NCBI GenBank assembly: GCA_013297885.1
Contig: JAAFIR010000032.1
Span: 1-63,210, forward strand
Length of the DNA stretch: 63,210 bases
Source: Leptospirales bacterium
Lineage (GTDB): Bacteria; Spirochaetota; Leptospiria; Leptospirales; Leptospiraceae
Direction of reading: 5' to 3'
The notes under the pieces were generated by a model. That model had not been told where the DNA came from. It saw only the letters and a list, made by a program, of their open reading frames with translations, and ran no database searches. This document shows, piece after piece, positions 38,512-48,058 of the stretch. Each line of letters starts with the position of its first letter. Positions within the stretch are counted from its first letter, which is position 1. The position numbers and the translations under genes are program-made.

Positions 38512-40305
38512 ATGTTGCAATTAGTAGAGAATACAAATAAGAAGCCCAAAATGAATCTCAGAGTAAAAATATTATTAGGTTCGTTAATATTAAGTCTAGT
38601 AACTTCTGTGTCACTCGCAGTTACTTCTTATAAAATTTTAGAAAAAGAATTATATAAAGAATACAGAGACAGATTAAAAAACACAACTCAATTAGGTTCA
38701 AAAATTGTACAGATTGAAAACTTAAAAAAACTTATTAATAAAATAAAACCAGAAATGTCTGAGTCTTATCTAACGGAAGTTTATTCATCAGAGGAATTTA
38801 AACAAGTTTCAAAAGATTTAAATACAATTAGAGATTCCAAAAAAGATTTAATTCAATATGTATATTTATGGTTAAAAACTGATGACCCAAATAAAGTTTT
38901 GTTTATAGCAGATGCTGATGTTTTAGATTTAGTAAGCAATGGACAAATAACTGAAAGTAAAGAAGAAATTTCTCATTTTGGTTCTAGTTATGATATTTCG
39001 AATATTCAAGAAGCATTTAGCTCAATTAAGAGTAAAATTGCAACTGTAGAAACTGATTTTGTATATGACGAAAAATTTAAAGTTTATTCAGTATCAGGTT
39101 TTGCACCAGTAATTGATGAACAAACGAATAATATGGTTGCAACAATTGGTTTGGATATGACAGATACGAATATTCGAATAGCTTTAAAAAAAGCTACTTG
39201 GGTTTCAACAATCATTGGTATTATAACAATTTTTATTGCATGTATTGCATCTTTACTTTTAGGAAATTTATTCGTTAAACCCATATTAGAATTAAACCAA
39301 GTAGTTTTACAATTTGGTGAAAAAGATTTTACAGTTAGAGGTCATGCACGTTCCAAAGATGAAGTTGGAATGCTTACAAATAATTTTAATCATATGGCAG
39401 AAACAATTGTGGCTTATGATTCTCAAATAAAAGAAATGATTGAAGCAATGAAAAAATTTGTTCCATTTGAATTTTTAAATTTTTTACATCGAGATAATAT
39501 AACTAGTATACAGCTTGGTGACCAGGTGAATCAAGAAATGACTGTTTTTTTCTCTGATATTCGCTCCTTTACAAAAATTTCTGAATCAATGACACCTAAA
39601 GAAACTTTTAACTTTATTAATTCCTATTTAAAAAGAATGGGACCACTTGTAAGACAGAATCAAGGTTTTATAGATAAATATATTGGTGATGCTATAATGG
39701 CAATTTTTCCTAAATCACCAGATGATGCAATTAAAGCAGGGATTGATATTTTATTAGAATTAAAACTTTATAACAAACAAAGAGTTAATGTAGGTTATGA
39801 AGCAATACATATTGGTATTGGAATTCACACAGGAAACCTAATGCTTGGAACAATTGGTGAAAAAGAAAGAATGGATACAACAGTAATTGCTGATTCTGTA
39901 AACCTTGGTTCAAGATTAGAAGGACTCACAAAATATTTTGGAGTAAGTATGATTATTTCTGAAATTACACTTTCTAAGCTTAAATATCCAAATCAATATT
40001 ATAAAAGATTTCTAGGACTTGTTCAGGTTGTTGGAAAAGAAGAATCAATTGCTTTATATGAAATTTATAATTCAGATGATGAAAAATCGATTCATTTAAA
40101 AGACGAAACAAGAAATGATTTTGAACATGGATTAAAAGAATACATAAATGGAAATTTATTAGAAGCACATAAAGCATTAAAATCAGTCTATGAAAAAAAT
40201 CCAGATGATAAAGTAACAATTATATATTTAAAGAAAATTAAATTTTATCATAAAAATGGATTACCTGAAAGTTGGAACGGTGTAGATAAAATGACATCAA
40301 AATAA
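38512..40305 (+). CDS. Membrane class III adenylate/guanylate cyclase
   Basis: A 597-residue cyclase. TM1 (about 17-40), a periplasmic Cache-like sensor (40-230), TM2 (about 233-258), HAMP (258-312), then the cyclase domain (about 340-520). Metal-binding aspartates lie in 'VFFSDIRSFT' and 'DKYIGDAIMAIF'; 'GIGIHTGNLMLGTIG' and 'VIADSVNLGSRLEGL' supply substrate and transition-state Asn/Arg residues. 'DTTVIADSVN' fits adenylate rather than guanylate specificity, though sequence alone does not settle that. A helical tail of about 70 residues follows. Confidence 0.9.
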   Translation: MLQLVENTNKKPKMNLRVKILLGSLILSLVTSVSLAVTSYKILEKELYKEYRDRLKNTTQLGSKIVQIENLKKLINKIKPEMSESYLTEVYSSEEFKQVSKDLNTIRDSKKDLIQYVYLWLKTDDPNKVLFIADADVLDLVSNGQITESKEEISHFGSSYDISNIQEAFSSIKSKIATVETDFVYDEKFKVYSVSGFAPVIDEQTNNMVATIGLDMTDTNIRIALKKATWVSTIIGIITIFIACIASLLLGNLFVKPILELNQVVLQFGEKDFTVRGHARSKDEVGMLTNNFNHMAETIVAYDSQIKEMIEAMKKFVPFEFLNFLHRDNITSIQLGDQVNQEMTVFFSDIRSFTKISESMTPKETFNFINSYLKRMGPLVRQNQGFIDKYIGDAIMAIFPKSPDDAIKAGIDILLELKLYNKQRVNVGYEAIHIGIGIHTGNLMLGTIGEKERMDTTVIADSVNLGSRLEGLTKYFGVSMIISEITLSKLKYPNQYYKRFLGLVQVVGKEESIALYEIYNSDDEKSIHLKDETRNDFEHGLKEYINGNLLEAHKALKSVYEKNPDDKVTIIYLKKIKFYHKNGLPESWNGVDKMTSK

Positions 40306-40429
40306 TTCTTGAAGTGTAGATTCTATTTCTTAAAATCGAATTTATACCTTGATTAAATTGATTTTTATAATTATAGATTTAAAAATTTTATTTTAAAATC
40401 ATAGTATAAGTTATTTACGGAGAATTTTT

Positions 40430-41515
40430 ATGGAATCAAGCAATGCAGCTGAAGAATTAAAACCAATGGATAGTTTGGGAGATCATAATTCTGAAGAACA
40501 AAAAAAAATTAAAGAATTAGCAAGCCAAATAAAAATAGATGATTCCAATTCAGTTTTAGAATATGGCTCCCAGTCTCAGAAAAAAATTTCAGAATTTTCA
40601 GATACAATTTTAAATCAAATTAAAGCTAAAGATACTGGTGAAACAGGAGAAATTTTAACAAATTTAATGTTAAAAGTTAGAGATATTGATGTTGATAGCA
40701 TTTCAAAAGAAGATAGTTTTATTTCAAAAATTCCACTAATTGGTTCACTAGTAAAATCTTCTCAAAAATTTATTGCTAGTTATGAAACAATTTCTGTTCA
40801 AATAGAAAAAATTATAGATGAACTCCATAAGTCCAGAATGAATATGTTAAAAGATATTGCTCTATTTGATCAGCTATATCAAAAAAATTTGGAATATTTT
40901 AAAGAACTAAATCAGTATATTTTAGCAGGTGAATTAAAGTTAAAAGAACTCACTGAAAATGAATTACCAAAATTTAAAGTAAAATCAGAATCAAGTAACG
41001 ATCCAGTTGATGCACAAAAATACCAAGACTATGTTCAAATGTTAAATCGTTTTGAGAAAAAAATTCACGATTTAAAACTTACTAAAATGTTGTCTTTACA
41101 AACTGGACCACAAATTCGATTAATTCAAAATTCCAATATGGTTCTTGCTGAAAAAATTCAAAGCTCTATTATTAACACAATTCCTCTTTGGAAAAATCAA
41201 ATGGTTATTGCAATTGGACTTCTCCGTCAAAAAAAAGCTTTAAATGTTCAAAAAGAAGTTACTTCAGTTACGAATGAATTGTTACAAAAAAATTCTGAAA
41301 TGTTAAAAACTGGTTCTATCGAAATTGCAAAAGAATCAGAAAAAGGAATTTTAGAAATTGAAACTTTAAAAAAAATCAATTCAGATTTAATTACAACTTT
41401 AGATGAAACTCTGAAAATTCAAACAGAAGGAAAACAAAAACGTCAAGCTGTAGAACAAGAATTAGTCAAAATGGAAGATGAAATTAAAACAAAACTCATG
41501 AAGGCAAAAACATGA
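40430..41515 (+). CDS. TelA-family protein (toxic anion resistance)
   Basis: A 361-residue helical protein of the TelA/KlaA family, cytoplasmic, named for tellurite resistance but probably acting in envelope stress. Family landmarks are 'KIPLIGSLVKSSQKFIASYE' near 100-120, 'LFDQLYQKNLEYFKELNQYI' and 'SLQTGPQIRLIQNSNMVLAE' followed by 'TIPLWKNQMVIAIGL'. A CGGAG ribosome-binding site precedes the ATG. It heads a three-gene unit with an XpaC-like gene (ATGA overlap) and an AAA+ gene. Confidence 0.9.
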   Translation: MESSNAAEELKPMDSLGDHNSEEQKKIKELASQIKIDDSNSVLEYGSQSQKKISEFSDTILNQIKAKDTGETGEILTNLMLKVRDIDVDSISKEDSFISKIPLIGSLVKSSQKFIASYETISVQIEKIIDELHKSRMNMLKDIALFDQLYQKNLEYFKELNQYILAGELKLKELTENELPKFKVKSESSNDPVDAQKYQDYVQMLNRFEKKIHDLKLTKMLSLQTGPQIRLIQNSNMVLAEKIQSSIINTIPLWKNQMVIAIGLLRQKKALNVQKEVTSVTNELLQKNSEMLKTGSIEIAKESEKGILEIETLKKINSDLITTLDETLKIQTEGKQKRQAVEQELVKMEDEIKTKLMKAKT

Positions 41516-42420
41516 TTGATGAAAAAAATATTTCTGAAGAAGAAGTTTCAATTGCTAGAAAAACACATTTAGCTTCTTTTCTTGTTTATCCTCTATGGAT
41601 CATTTTACTTTCTAAAGGAGTTGCATTTTCATTTTCAATTGCCATGCTTATTATGATTTTAATTCCTGTTCTAGTTTTAATCACAAAAGGAAGAAAATCT
41701 GGATTTGTTGCTATTCATGCTAAAGAAGCAATTTTTTTAAACTTTATGGGAGCTCTACTCGGATTTGGTGTAGATAAAATCTGGCCAGATGCTGATGCTT
41801 TTAGTAGGATGCTTCAAGTTCTTTCTTTTACTGGACTTAGTGTTTACCATATTGGTGCAAGTATTGCAGGTGCAGTTAAATCTTCTTATAAAAAATTAAT
41901 TTCTTATCCTCTTAGTTTTTTTAATAAAAATTTAAAACCTTCTGATAAATTTGAAGATCAAATGAAAGAGTTAAAAACTCTTCAAAATTTGGACAAAGTA
42001 ACAGCTTCTGTTCTTGCAGATACTTTAAAACTAGGTAAACAAAAAGTCACTGAATTAGATGAATTAAATTCTCAAATAAAAGAAGAATCTATGAAAAGAA
42101 AAATTTTAGATATAAGAGAAATTATAATTAAAATTTTTGAAAATTTTAAAAAAGATCCTGATGATGTAAAAGTATCGAGACAATTTCTGAATTATTATTT
42201 AGACTCTACTGTTAAAATTTTAAAAAAATATATCCAGCTTTCAGACCAAAAAGTAATTTCAACTGAACTAACTGAATCTTTAAAAAAAGTAGAATCAGTT
42301 TTAGACTCATTAAAACTAGCTTACCAAAATCATTATGAAAAACTAATTCAAAATGATATTATGGATTTAGATGCTGAAGTAAAAGTTTTAGAGCAAACAA
42401 TGAAGTTAGAAGGATTATGA
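41512..42420 (+). CDS. Membrane protein with XpaC-like C-terminal domain
   Basis: A 302-residue protein. The N-terminal 130 residues hold three or four transmembrane helices in a DUF4870-like arrangement ('SGFVAIHAKEAIFLN'). The C-terminal helical half (about 190-302) matches XpaC-type proteins ('RQFLNYYLDSTVKILKKY', 'DLDAEVKVLEQTMKLEGL'), the family found beside TelA. The usual XpaC N-terminus appears replaced by this membrane module. It overlaps both neighbours by four bases. Confidence 0.78.
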   Translation: MIDEKNISEEEVSIARKTHLASFLVYPLWIILLSKGVAFSFSIAMLIMILIPVLVLITKGRKSGFVAIHAKEAIFLNFMGALLGFGVDKIWPDADAFSRMLQVLSFTGLSVYHIGASIAGAVKSSYKKLISYPLSFFNKNLKPSDKFEDQMKELKTLQNLDKVTASVLADTLKLGKQKVTELDELNSQIKEESMKRKILDIREIIIKIFENFKKDPDDVKVSRQFLNYYLDSTVKILKKYIQLSDQKVISTELTESLKKVESVLDSLKLAYQNHYEKLIQNDIMDLDAEVKVLEQTMKLEGL

Positions 42421-43885
42421 GTTTAGATTTAATTTATTTTCAAATTTTAGAATTAAAAAAAATCTTAATTGAACCAATCCTATTTTACAAAACAAATGAG
42501 ATTAATATTTCTGATTTTGAAAAAAGAATTTTAAATGAAAATTATATTTTAATTTCAGAATTAGTTAGAATTTCTGCTTATCAATTTGTAAATGATTTTG
42601 AAAATACAAACTCTAATTTAGAATTAATATCCAGTTTAATCTCAAAACTAGATTCAAAAGAATTTAGTAAAAATAATTTAATTTCAGAAATTGAAAATTA
42701 TATCAAAAATTTTCCTGATGGAAAAAAAAATCTTATATTAGAAAAAATTGACACTCCATATATTTTAAAATTAATTCAATTTTATGATGAAAAAAATTTT
42801 ACCAATCAGCTTTATATTGTATCCAATTATTTATTTCAAATATTAAATTTGATTTATAAATCAGATGGTGGTATCTCAGATTATGAAAAAAAGTTTTTAG
42901 ATGCTTATGGGAAATCTCTTCACCAATTTCATGAAACTCAAATTGAAAATAAATCTGATTATATAAATTTAAATTCAGTGTTTAATGATTTTTTTGGATC
43001 AGTTTCTGAAAAAAAACCAACTGAATCAAAAGAAGAAAAAAAATCTGAAGGAAATGTTTCAGAAACAAAACAAGAAACTTATAATTTGGATGATTTATTA
43101 AAAGAATTAAATGAACTAGTTGGTTTAAATTCAGTAAAAGACGAAATCAAAAATTTAATTAATATTTTAAAAGTAGAAAAACTTAGAAAAGAAAAAAATC
43201 TTCCTGTACCTCAGAGAAGTTTACATACAGTCTTTACTGGTAATCCAGGAACAGGAAAAACTACAATAGCAAGACTAATTGCAAAAATTTTTCAAGCACT
43301 TGGTATTTTAGAAAAAGGTCATTTAATAGAAACAGATAGGTCAGGGTTAGTTGCTGGATATGTTGGGCAAACCTCAAATAAAACTTTAGAAATTTGTAAA
43401 AAAGCATTAGGTGGAGTTTTATTTATAGATGAAGCTTATTCACTTTCAGAAGGTGGAGAAAATGACTTTGGAAAAGAGGCAATTAACACTCTTTTAAAAT
43501 ACATGGAAGATAATCGTGCTAATTTTATCATTATAGTTGCAGGATACACGGGAAATATGAAAGAATTTATTCACAAAAATCCAGGACTAGAATCTAGGTT
43601 TAATAAGTATATTGAATTTCCAGATTATACGCCAAATGAAATGGAAAAAATATTTTTAAATTTAATTTCAAAATCAAAACTTAAAATCACAGCACAAGGA
43701 ATAGAAAAAGTTTTAGAAGTTTTAATAACCAATTACGAAAATCGAAATGAAAAATTTGGTAATGGAAGATTTGTGAGAAATTTATTTGAAAAATTTATTC
43801 AACACAAGCAAATAGAATTGTGCAGATAGAAAAACTAGATGAAGAAATTTTATGTACAATTACTGCAGAAGATGTTTTAGTTTAA
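42417..43885 (+). pseudogene. CbbX/SpoVK-type AAA+ ATPase with frameshifted C-terminus
   Basis: A AAA+ protein with a helical N-terminal region (about 1-225) and a single ATPase domain: 'VGLNSVKDEIKNL', Walker A 'TGNPGTGKTT' at 274-283, 'VAGYVGQTSNKT', Walker B 'VLFIDEAYSLSEGG' and an arginine finger 'GLESRFNKYIEF'. The frame stops at 43829 after 470 codons. The expected family ending 'QIEKLDEEILCTITAEDVL' is encoded immediately after, in the frame starting at 43820 and ending at TAA 43883-43885. One base appears to be missing near 43820. The ATPase core is intact, so a slightly truncated protein may still work; a sequencing error is equally possible. Confidence 0.82.
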
Positions 43886-44874
43886 AATGAATAGCTGAAT
43901 CTTATCTCAATAACTTGATTTCCTATTGTTTGAAAATTTTGATTTTTTATAATATAATTATTCTCATTTATTCCGAAAGGATTTATTTTGAGACTTGTTT
44001 TTATCCCAGATTTTGAAATATGAGAATAGACTTCATAAGAATGAAATAAATATAATAAACCAAGTCCACCAGCTGCAATTTGTACATTTCGAATATGATT
44101 ATTATACAAAGTATTTTCATTTAAATTGCTACCAATATAAACATTATTATTGATAACTACATAATCAACATCATCTGCTACAGCTTTTGATGCTTTGTTA
44201 TATTCCGTAGCAGCACCAGCAATAAAACCCAAAAATAAAAAACCCATGACAGAACCTTTGATTTTTTTTCCATTTTGAAATTGCATTAAACCCGGAATAA
44301 AATACCTGAGAAAAGAAAAACTGAATTTTGGTTTAGCTTCAAAACTAACTTCATCAATCTCGAATTCTTTTAATTGGACTTTTCCCAAAACAGAATCTTT
44401 GATTATTAAATCAACAAGAGTTACTGAAATTAATTCACCAAAATAATATTTTTCCCCAGATTTAATTTTAACTTCTGCGGAAGGTCTCAGTACAAATAAA
44501 ATTTTATCATCTTTATTCGTTTTTTTTATCTTAAATCTATCTAATTTTGAAATAGGAATTTCTTCTTTATCAATCAAACCATCCCCTTTAGCTAGGATGA
44601 TTTTATTTTTATCAACTTGATGGATAAAATCATTACAATTTTCAGTCCATTCAGAGGATTTCTTAACACATGAAGGAATCCCTAAATAACCAAGTTGTAA
44701 TTTTTTTATATCAGTTTTTAAGATTTTCATTTTTTCTTTTTGAACTTGAAATATAATGTTAGTTTCTTGCTCAGAAAGATATTTACCTATTAATACAGAG
44801 TCATTTTTTAAAATAATTAAATCAGAAAAAATTGGCAAATTAATGAGACAGAATAAGATTATGTATTTAAACAT
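43882..44874 (-). CDS. Hypothetical exported/membrane protein
   Basis: A 330-residue protein with a signal peptide (1-17) and a beta-rich N-terminal half, including 'LIILKNDSVLIGKYLSEQE', which resembles a segment in the gene at 46523. Residues about 195-225 contain 'FSFLRYFIPGLMQFQNGKK' and a hydrophobic 'MGFLFLGFIAGAATEYNKA', like the DUF5683-type small-membrane module. Function unknown. Its stop overlaps the displaced end of the AAA+ gene by four bases on the opposite strand. Confidence 0.7.
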   Translation of the reverse strand: MFKYIILFCLINLPIFSDLIILKNDSVLIGKYLSEQETNIIFQVQKEKMKILKTDIKKLQLGYLGIPSCVKKSSEWTENCNDFIHQVDKNKIILAKGDGLIDKEEIPISKLDRFKIKKTNKDDKILFVLRPSAEVKIKSGEKYYFGELISVTLVDLIIKDSVLGKVQLKEFEIDEVSFEAKPKFSFSFLRYFIPGLMQFQNGKKIKGSVMGFLFLGFIAGAATEYNKASKAVADDVDYVVINNNVYIGSNLNENTLYNNHIRNVQIAAGGLGLLYLFHSYEVYSHISKSGIKTSLKINPFGINENNYIIKNQNFQTIGNQVIEIRFSYSF

Positions 44875-44995
44875 TTTAGAAAATAGTTTCCATTATTATA
44901 TACTAATATTTCTCCATATTAATAATTTCGGAAATAAAAATTTGTTTACATAGATAATTAAAACAATTATTCCGATAATAAGTAAATAGATAATT

Positions 44996-46522
44996 ATGGT
45001 TAATAAAGAGGCTCCAAAAAAAACTAAGTCTTTAAGACTTCAAATAGGAATACTATATTCTTTTCTTGCATTAGTCAATATTTTATTTTTTTCTGTAATG
45101 ATTTTTGAAAATCAAACTGAATTATTGGTAAAAAACTTTCAATACCAATCTGATAATTTTGTGACTTCTGTTATGTCGGATTTAAGCACTAAATCTCTAG
45201 AAAAGGAAAATGAATCTAGTTTTAAAACTATTAAAGAAAGACTTTTATATAATGAAATTACAAACTTCACAATTTTTGATAAAGAAGGAAATATTTGGTA
45301 TAAAGAAACAGGAATTATTTCAAATGAAATCCTTAAAGATGATATTTTAAAAAAATCAAAAGAAATCTCCGATAAAAACTCAGTTTTTTCAAATAAATAT
45401 AAATTAGAATTAAATAAAGAAGATTTTGCTATTCGTTTTTTTATTCCACTCAAAGCTGAAATAGATGGGATTGATATATTTCTTTATACTGAACTTAGTA
45501 TTAAAAGTATGCGAGAAAGGTTAACCAAATTATACTACCAAATTGCAATCGCTTTCCTTTGGGGATTAGTTTCTCATATTTTATTTGGGATTTATATTTA
45601 TAAAGTAATTTTTTCTCGTGTTGGAATTTTAAAAGATGCAACTGATAAAATGGGTCAAGGAAAACTCGATTCTCGAGCAGAATGGAAGTTTTCACGAGAT
45701 GATGAATTGGATTCATTAGGAACAGCATTTAATGATATGGCTGGAAAAATTCAAGAAACCATCACTACAATTACAAAATTAAATGATGAAATTAGTAATG
45801 AATTAAAAATCGGAAGAGAAGTCCAAGAATTATTTTTACCACCAAATAAAAAATTAAAAGATTTAAAAGTAGCTACGTCTTATCGTCCTATGCGAGAAGT
45901 GAGTGGTGATATTTATCATTTTTACAAATTCCCAAGTGGAAAGATGAGTAAAAAAGATTATTATGGAATTTTTTTTGCTGATGCTTCAGGACATGGGGTT
46001 TCAGCTGCATTAGTGACTACAGTCACATTATTAAGTTTAGAAAATATTATTTCTAAATCAATTCATCCAGGTTATGTAATTCAAAAGCTAGGGGATGTAA
46101 TTGGAACTAGATTTGTTTCTTCTTTTTTTGCCACTGCGGTGTTTTTTTTAATTTCTGACGATGGAGAAATATTATGTAGTAACGCAGGTCATAATGCTCC
46201 AATATGTTTTAGACCTTCAACAGAAGAGTTTTTTTATTTTAAAAGTGTTGGACCTCCTCTTGGAATGGTGGATGAATTTGATTATAAAGTTAGTAAATTT
46301 AAGGCTTTACCCGGTGATAGATTATTAATTTATTCAGATGGTTTAGTAGAAAGCCCTGGAAAAAATGAAGAACAGTTTTCAGAAGAAAGAGTAATTGATC
46401 TAATCAAAAAAAATCTACACACTCCCAATAAAGAATTGTTAAATATATTAGCTACTGAATTAGATAATTTTGCAATTGAATATAGAGATGATGTTTCTAT
46501 GATTTTACTTGAGATACCTTAG
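44996..46522 (+). CDS. HAMP-SpoIIE PP2C phosphatase, membrane sensor
   Basis: A 508-residue sensor phosphatase. TM1 (about 15-36), a periplasmic domain (37-178), TM2 (about 182-202), HAMP (203-260) and a PP2C domain (about 275-508). The motifs are canonical: 'EVSGDIYHFYKF', 'FFADASGHGVSAALV', 'CSNAGHNAPICF', 'IYSDGLVESPGK' and 'YRDDVSMILLEI'. It differs from the NGDAMGKS subfamily elsewhere in the window. The following gene starts on the base after its stop. Confidence 0.92.
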   Translation: MVNKEAPKKTKSLRLQIGILYSFLALVNILFFSVMIFENQTELLVKNFQYQSDNFVTSVMSDLSTKSLEKENESSFKTIKERLLYNEITNFTIFDKEGNIWYKETGIISNEILKDDILKKSKEISDKNSVFSNKYKLELNKEDFAIRFFIPLKAEIDGIDIFLYTELSIKSMRERLTKLYYQIAIAFLWGLVSHILFGIYIYKVIFSRVGILKDATDKMGQGKLDSRAEWKFSRDDELDSLGTAFNDMAGKIQETITTITKLNDEISNELKIGREVQELFLPPNKKLKDLKVATSYRPMREVSGDIYHFYKFPSGKMSKKDYYGIFFADASGHGVSAALVTTVTLLSLENIISKSIHPGYVIQKLGDVIGTRFVSSFFATAVFFLISDDGEILCSNAGHNAPICFRPSTEEFFYFKSVGPPLGMVDEFDYKVSKFKALPGDRLLIYSDGLVESPGKNEEQFSEERVIDLIKKNLHTPNKELLNILATELDNFAIEYRDDVSMILLEIP

Positions 46523-48058
46523 ATGCAAAAAAAAATTTTATTAGTTTCTTTTGTATTGATTTTAATATTCTTTTTTGTTAGTTCCAAATCAATTGTAAAT
46601 GTTAAAATTCAAGAACTTCGTTTTCAATTAACCAAAGAACAACTATTAAACTTTGAATTATCTTCAAAAGTTTTAAAAGAAAAAATTCGTCAAATGCGAA
46701 TGGATAAAGATGATTATTCCAAAGAAATTAAAATGAATATTTTGGAATCAAATGTTATGAATGCTCAACTTGGCTCTTCAAATACTGAACTAAGCTCAGC
46801 AGAAAAATTTGGTTTAGCAATAGTGAATTTTGTAAGAATTGTTTCAGGAAAGTCAAGACTTACCTTAGAAGAAGATCAAAAAGATATGATGAAAATTCAA
46901 TTTACATTTTATTTAGAAAGGACAAGAAAATTTGCTTCAGCAGTTAAGAAATATGATGAGTTAGAAAAAAGTATTTCAAATAAAGATAGTAACGAAATGG
47001 GATTTGTAATGCTTCATAATGGATTTGCAACTGCTATGACTGGCGATATAAATTTAGCAATTTCTAAACTTAGAAAAACTGAAGATAGTTTTTCTGGAAA
47101 CCATTTTGCTGATAACGCTAGAATTTTAATTGCTGTTCTTTTAGAAGGTAACAAAAAAAACCTTGATATTGAAACTAAATTTTCTGATTCAACTGAAAAA
47201 GCAAATGCATATTATGAACTTGGACAATATAAAGAAACATTAAAAGAATTAGATAAAATTGAAAATAGAACATCAGATCAAAATTATCTTCATGCCAGAA
47301 GTTTAGAAGAAGTTGGACAAACAAGTAAAGCAATTTCTGAATATTTGACTTTGGTTGAAAATAAAACAGTTAGCCAAGATGTAGCAAAAAAAGCTAACCG
47401 CCGTTTATTAATGATTGGAAGCATTTATGAAAAAAATAAAGATCTAACAGATTATTCAAAATCAAATGCAGAAAAACTAGGTGATAAAGATGTTTTAGAA
47501 AAAATTGATGAAGGTTCAAAATTAATTTTAGATTCTTTAATTGTAGAAAAATTAAGTAAATCGCAGTCAGCTGGAAATGATAAAGAAGCATTAAAAGAAT
47601 TTGAAGAATTAAAAAAAGAATTAGAAATAATTAAAGTTACAGAAAAAGAAGAAAGAAAAGAAACAACAAGTAAAATAGAAAAAGAAGTTGCTGAAATAAG
47701 AAAAGAATTAGCTACCCCTAAAGAAGAATTTGATGAACCAATCAATTTAAAAATGAAAATCTTATTTAATGATGGAAGAGAACTTGTTGGAAAAGAATTA
47801 ATTTTTGTTGGCGATAAAATGAAAATTGTTTCAGGTTTATTTTCATCTGAAATACCTCAAACCCAAATTAGAGAAATTGGATTAAATAAAAATTTAAAAT
47901 TAAAAACTCCCCCAATTAGAATTGAATTAAAAAATAATAAAATTATTAATGCTTATTTTCTTAAAAAAGAAGATGATTCTTTTAAAATCAAATTATCAAA
48001 TGATGAAAAAAATTTTGAAATAGAAGAAATTAAAGCTATGAGAGTTTTAAGTAAATAA
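46523..48058 (+). CDS. Membrane-anchored TPR-like protein
   Basis: A 511-residue protein with an N-terminal transmembrane anchor (about 4-22), a long helical region with degenerate TPR repeats (about 125-320, 'KANAYYELGQYKETLKELDK'), a Glu/Lys coiled coil (about 345-400) and a small beta domain at the C-terminus ('NDGRELVGKELIFVGDKMK'). It begins directly after the HAMP-SpoIIE phosphatase stop and is probably its partner. It ends flush against the convergent OmpA gene. Confidence 0.72.
   Translation: MQKKILLVSFVLILIFFFVSSKSIVNVKIQELRFQLTKEQLLNFELSSKVLKEKIRQMRMDKDDYSKEIKMNILESNVMNAQLGSSNTELSSAEKFGLAIVNFVRIVSGKSRLTLEEDQKDMMKIQFTFYLERTRKFASAVKKYDELEKSISNKDSNEMGFVMLHNGFATAMTGDINLAISKLRKTEDSFSGNHFADNARILIAVLLEGNKKNLDIETKFSDSTEKANAYYELGQYKETLKELDKIENRTSDQNYLHARSLEEVGQTSKAISEYLTLVENKTVSQDVAKKANRRLLMIGSIYEKNKDLTDYSKSNAEKLGDKDVLEKIDEGSKLILDSLIVEKLSKSQSAGNDKEALKEFEELKKELEIIKVTEKEERKETTSKIEKEVAEIRKELATPKEEFDEPINLKMKILFNDGRELVGKELIFVGDKMKIVSGLFSSEIPQTQIREIGLNKNLKLKTPPIRIELKNNKIINAYFLKKEDDSFKIKLSNDEKNFEIEEIKAMRVLSK

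Noticed and set aside
43800-43885. Programmed ribosomal frameshift in the AAA+ gene
   Set aside because: No slippery heptamer or downstream structure at 43810-43822, and relatives are not known to need one; a one-base deletion or error is simpler.
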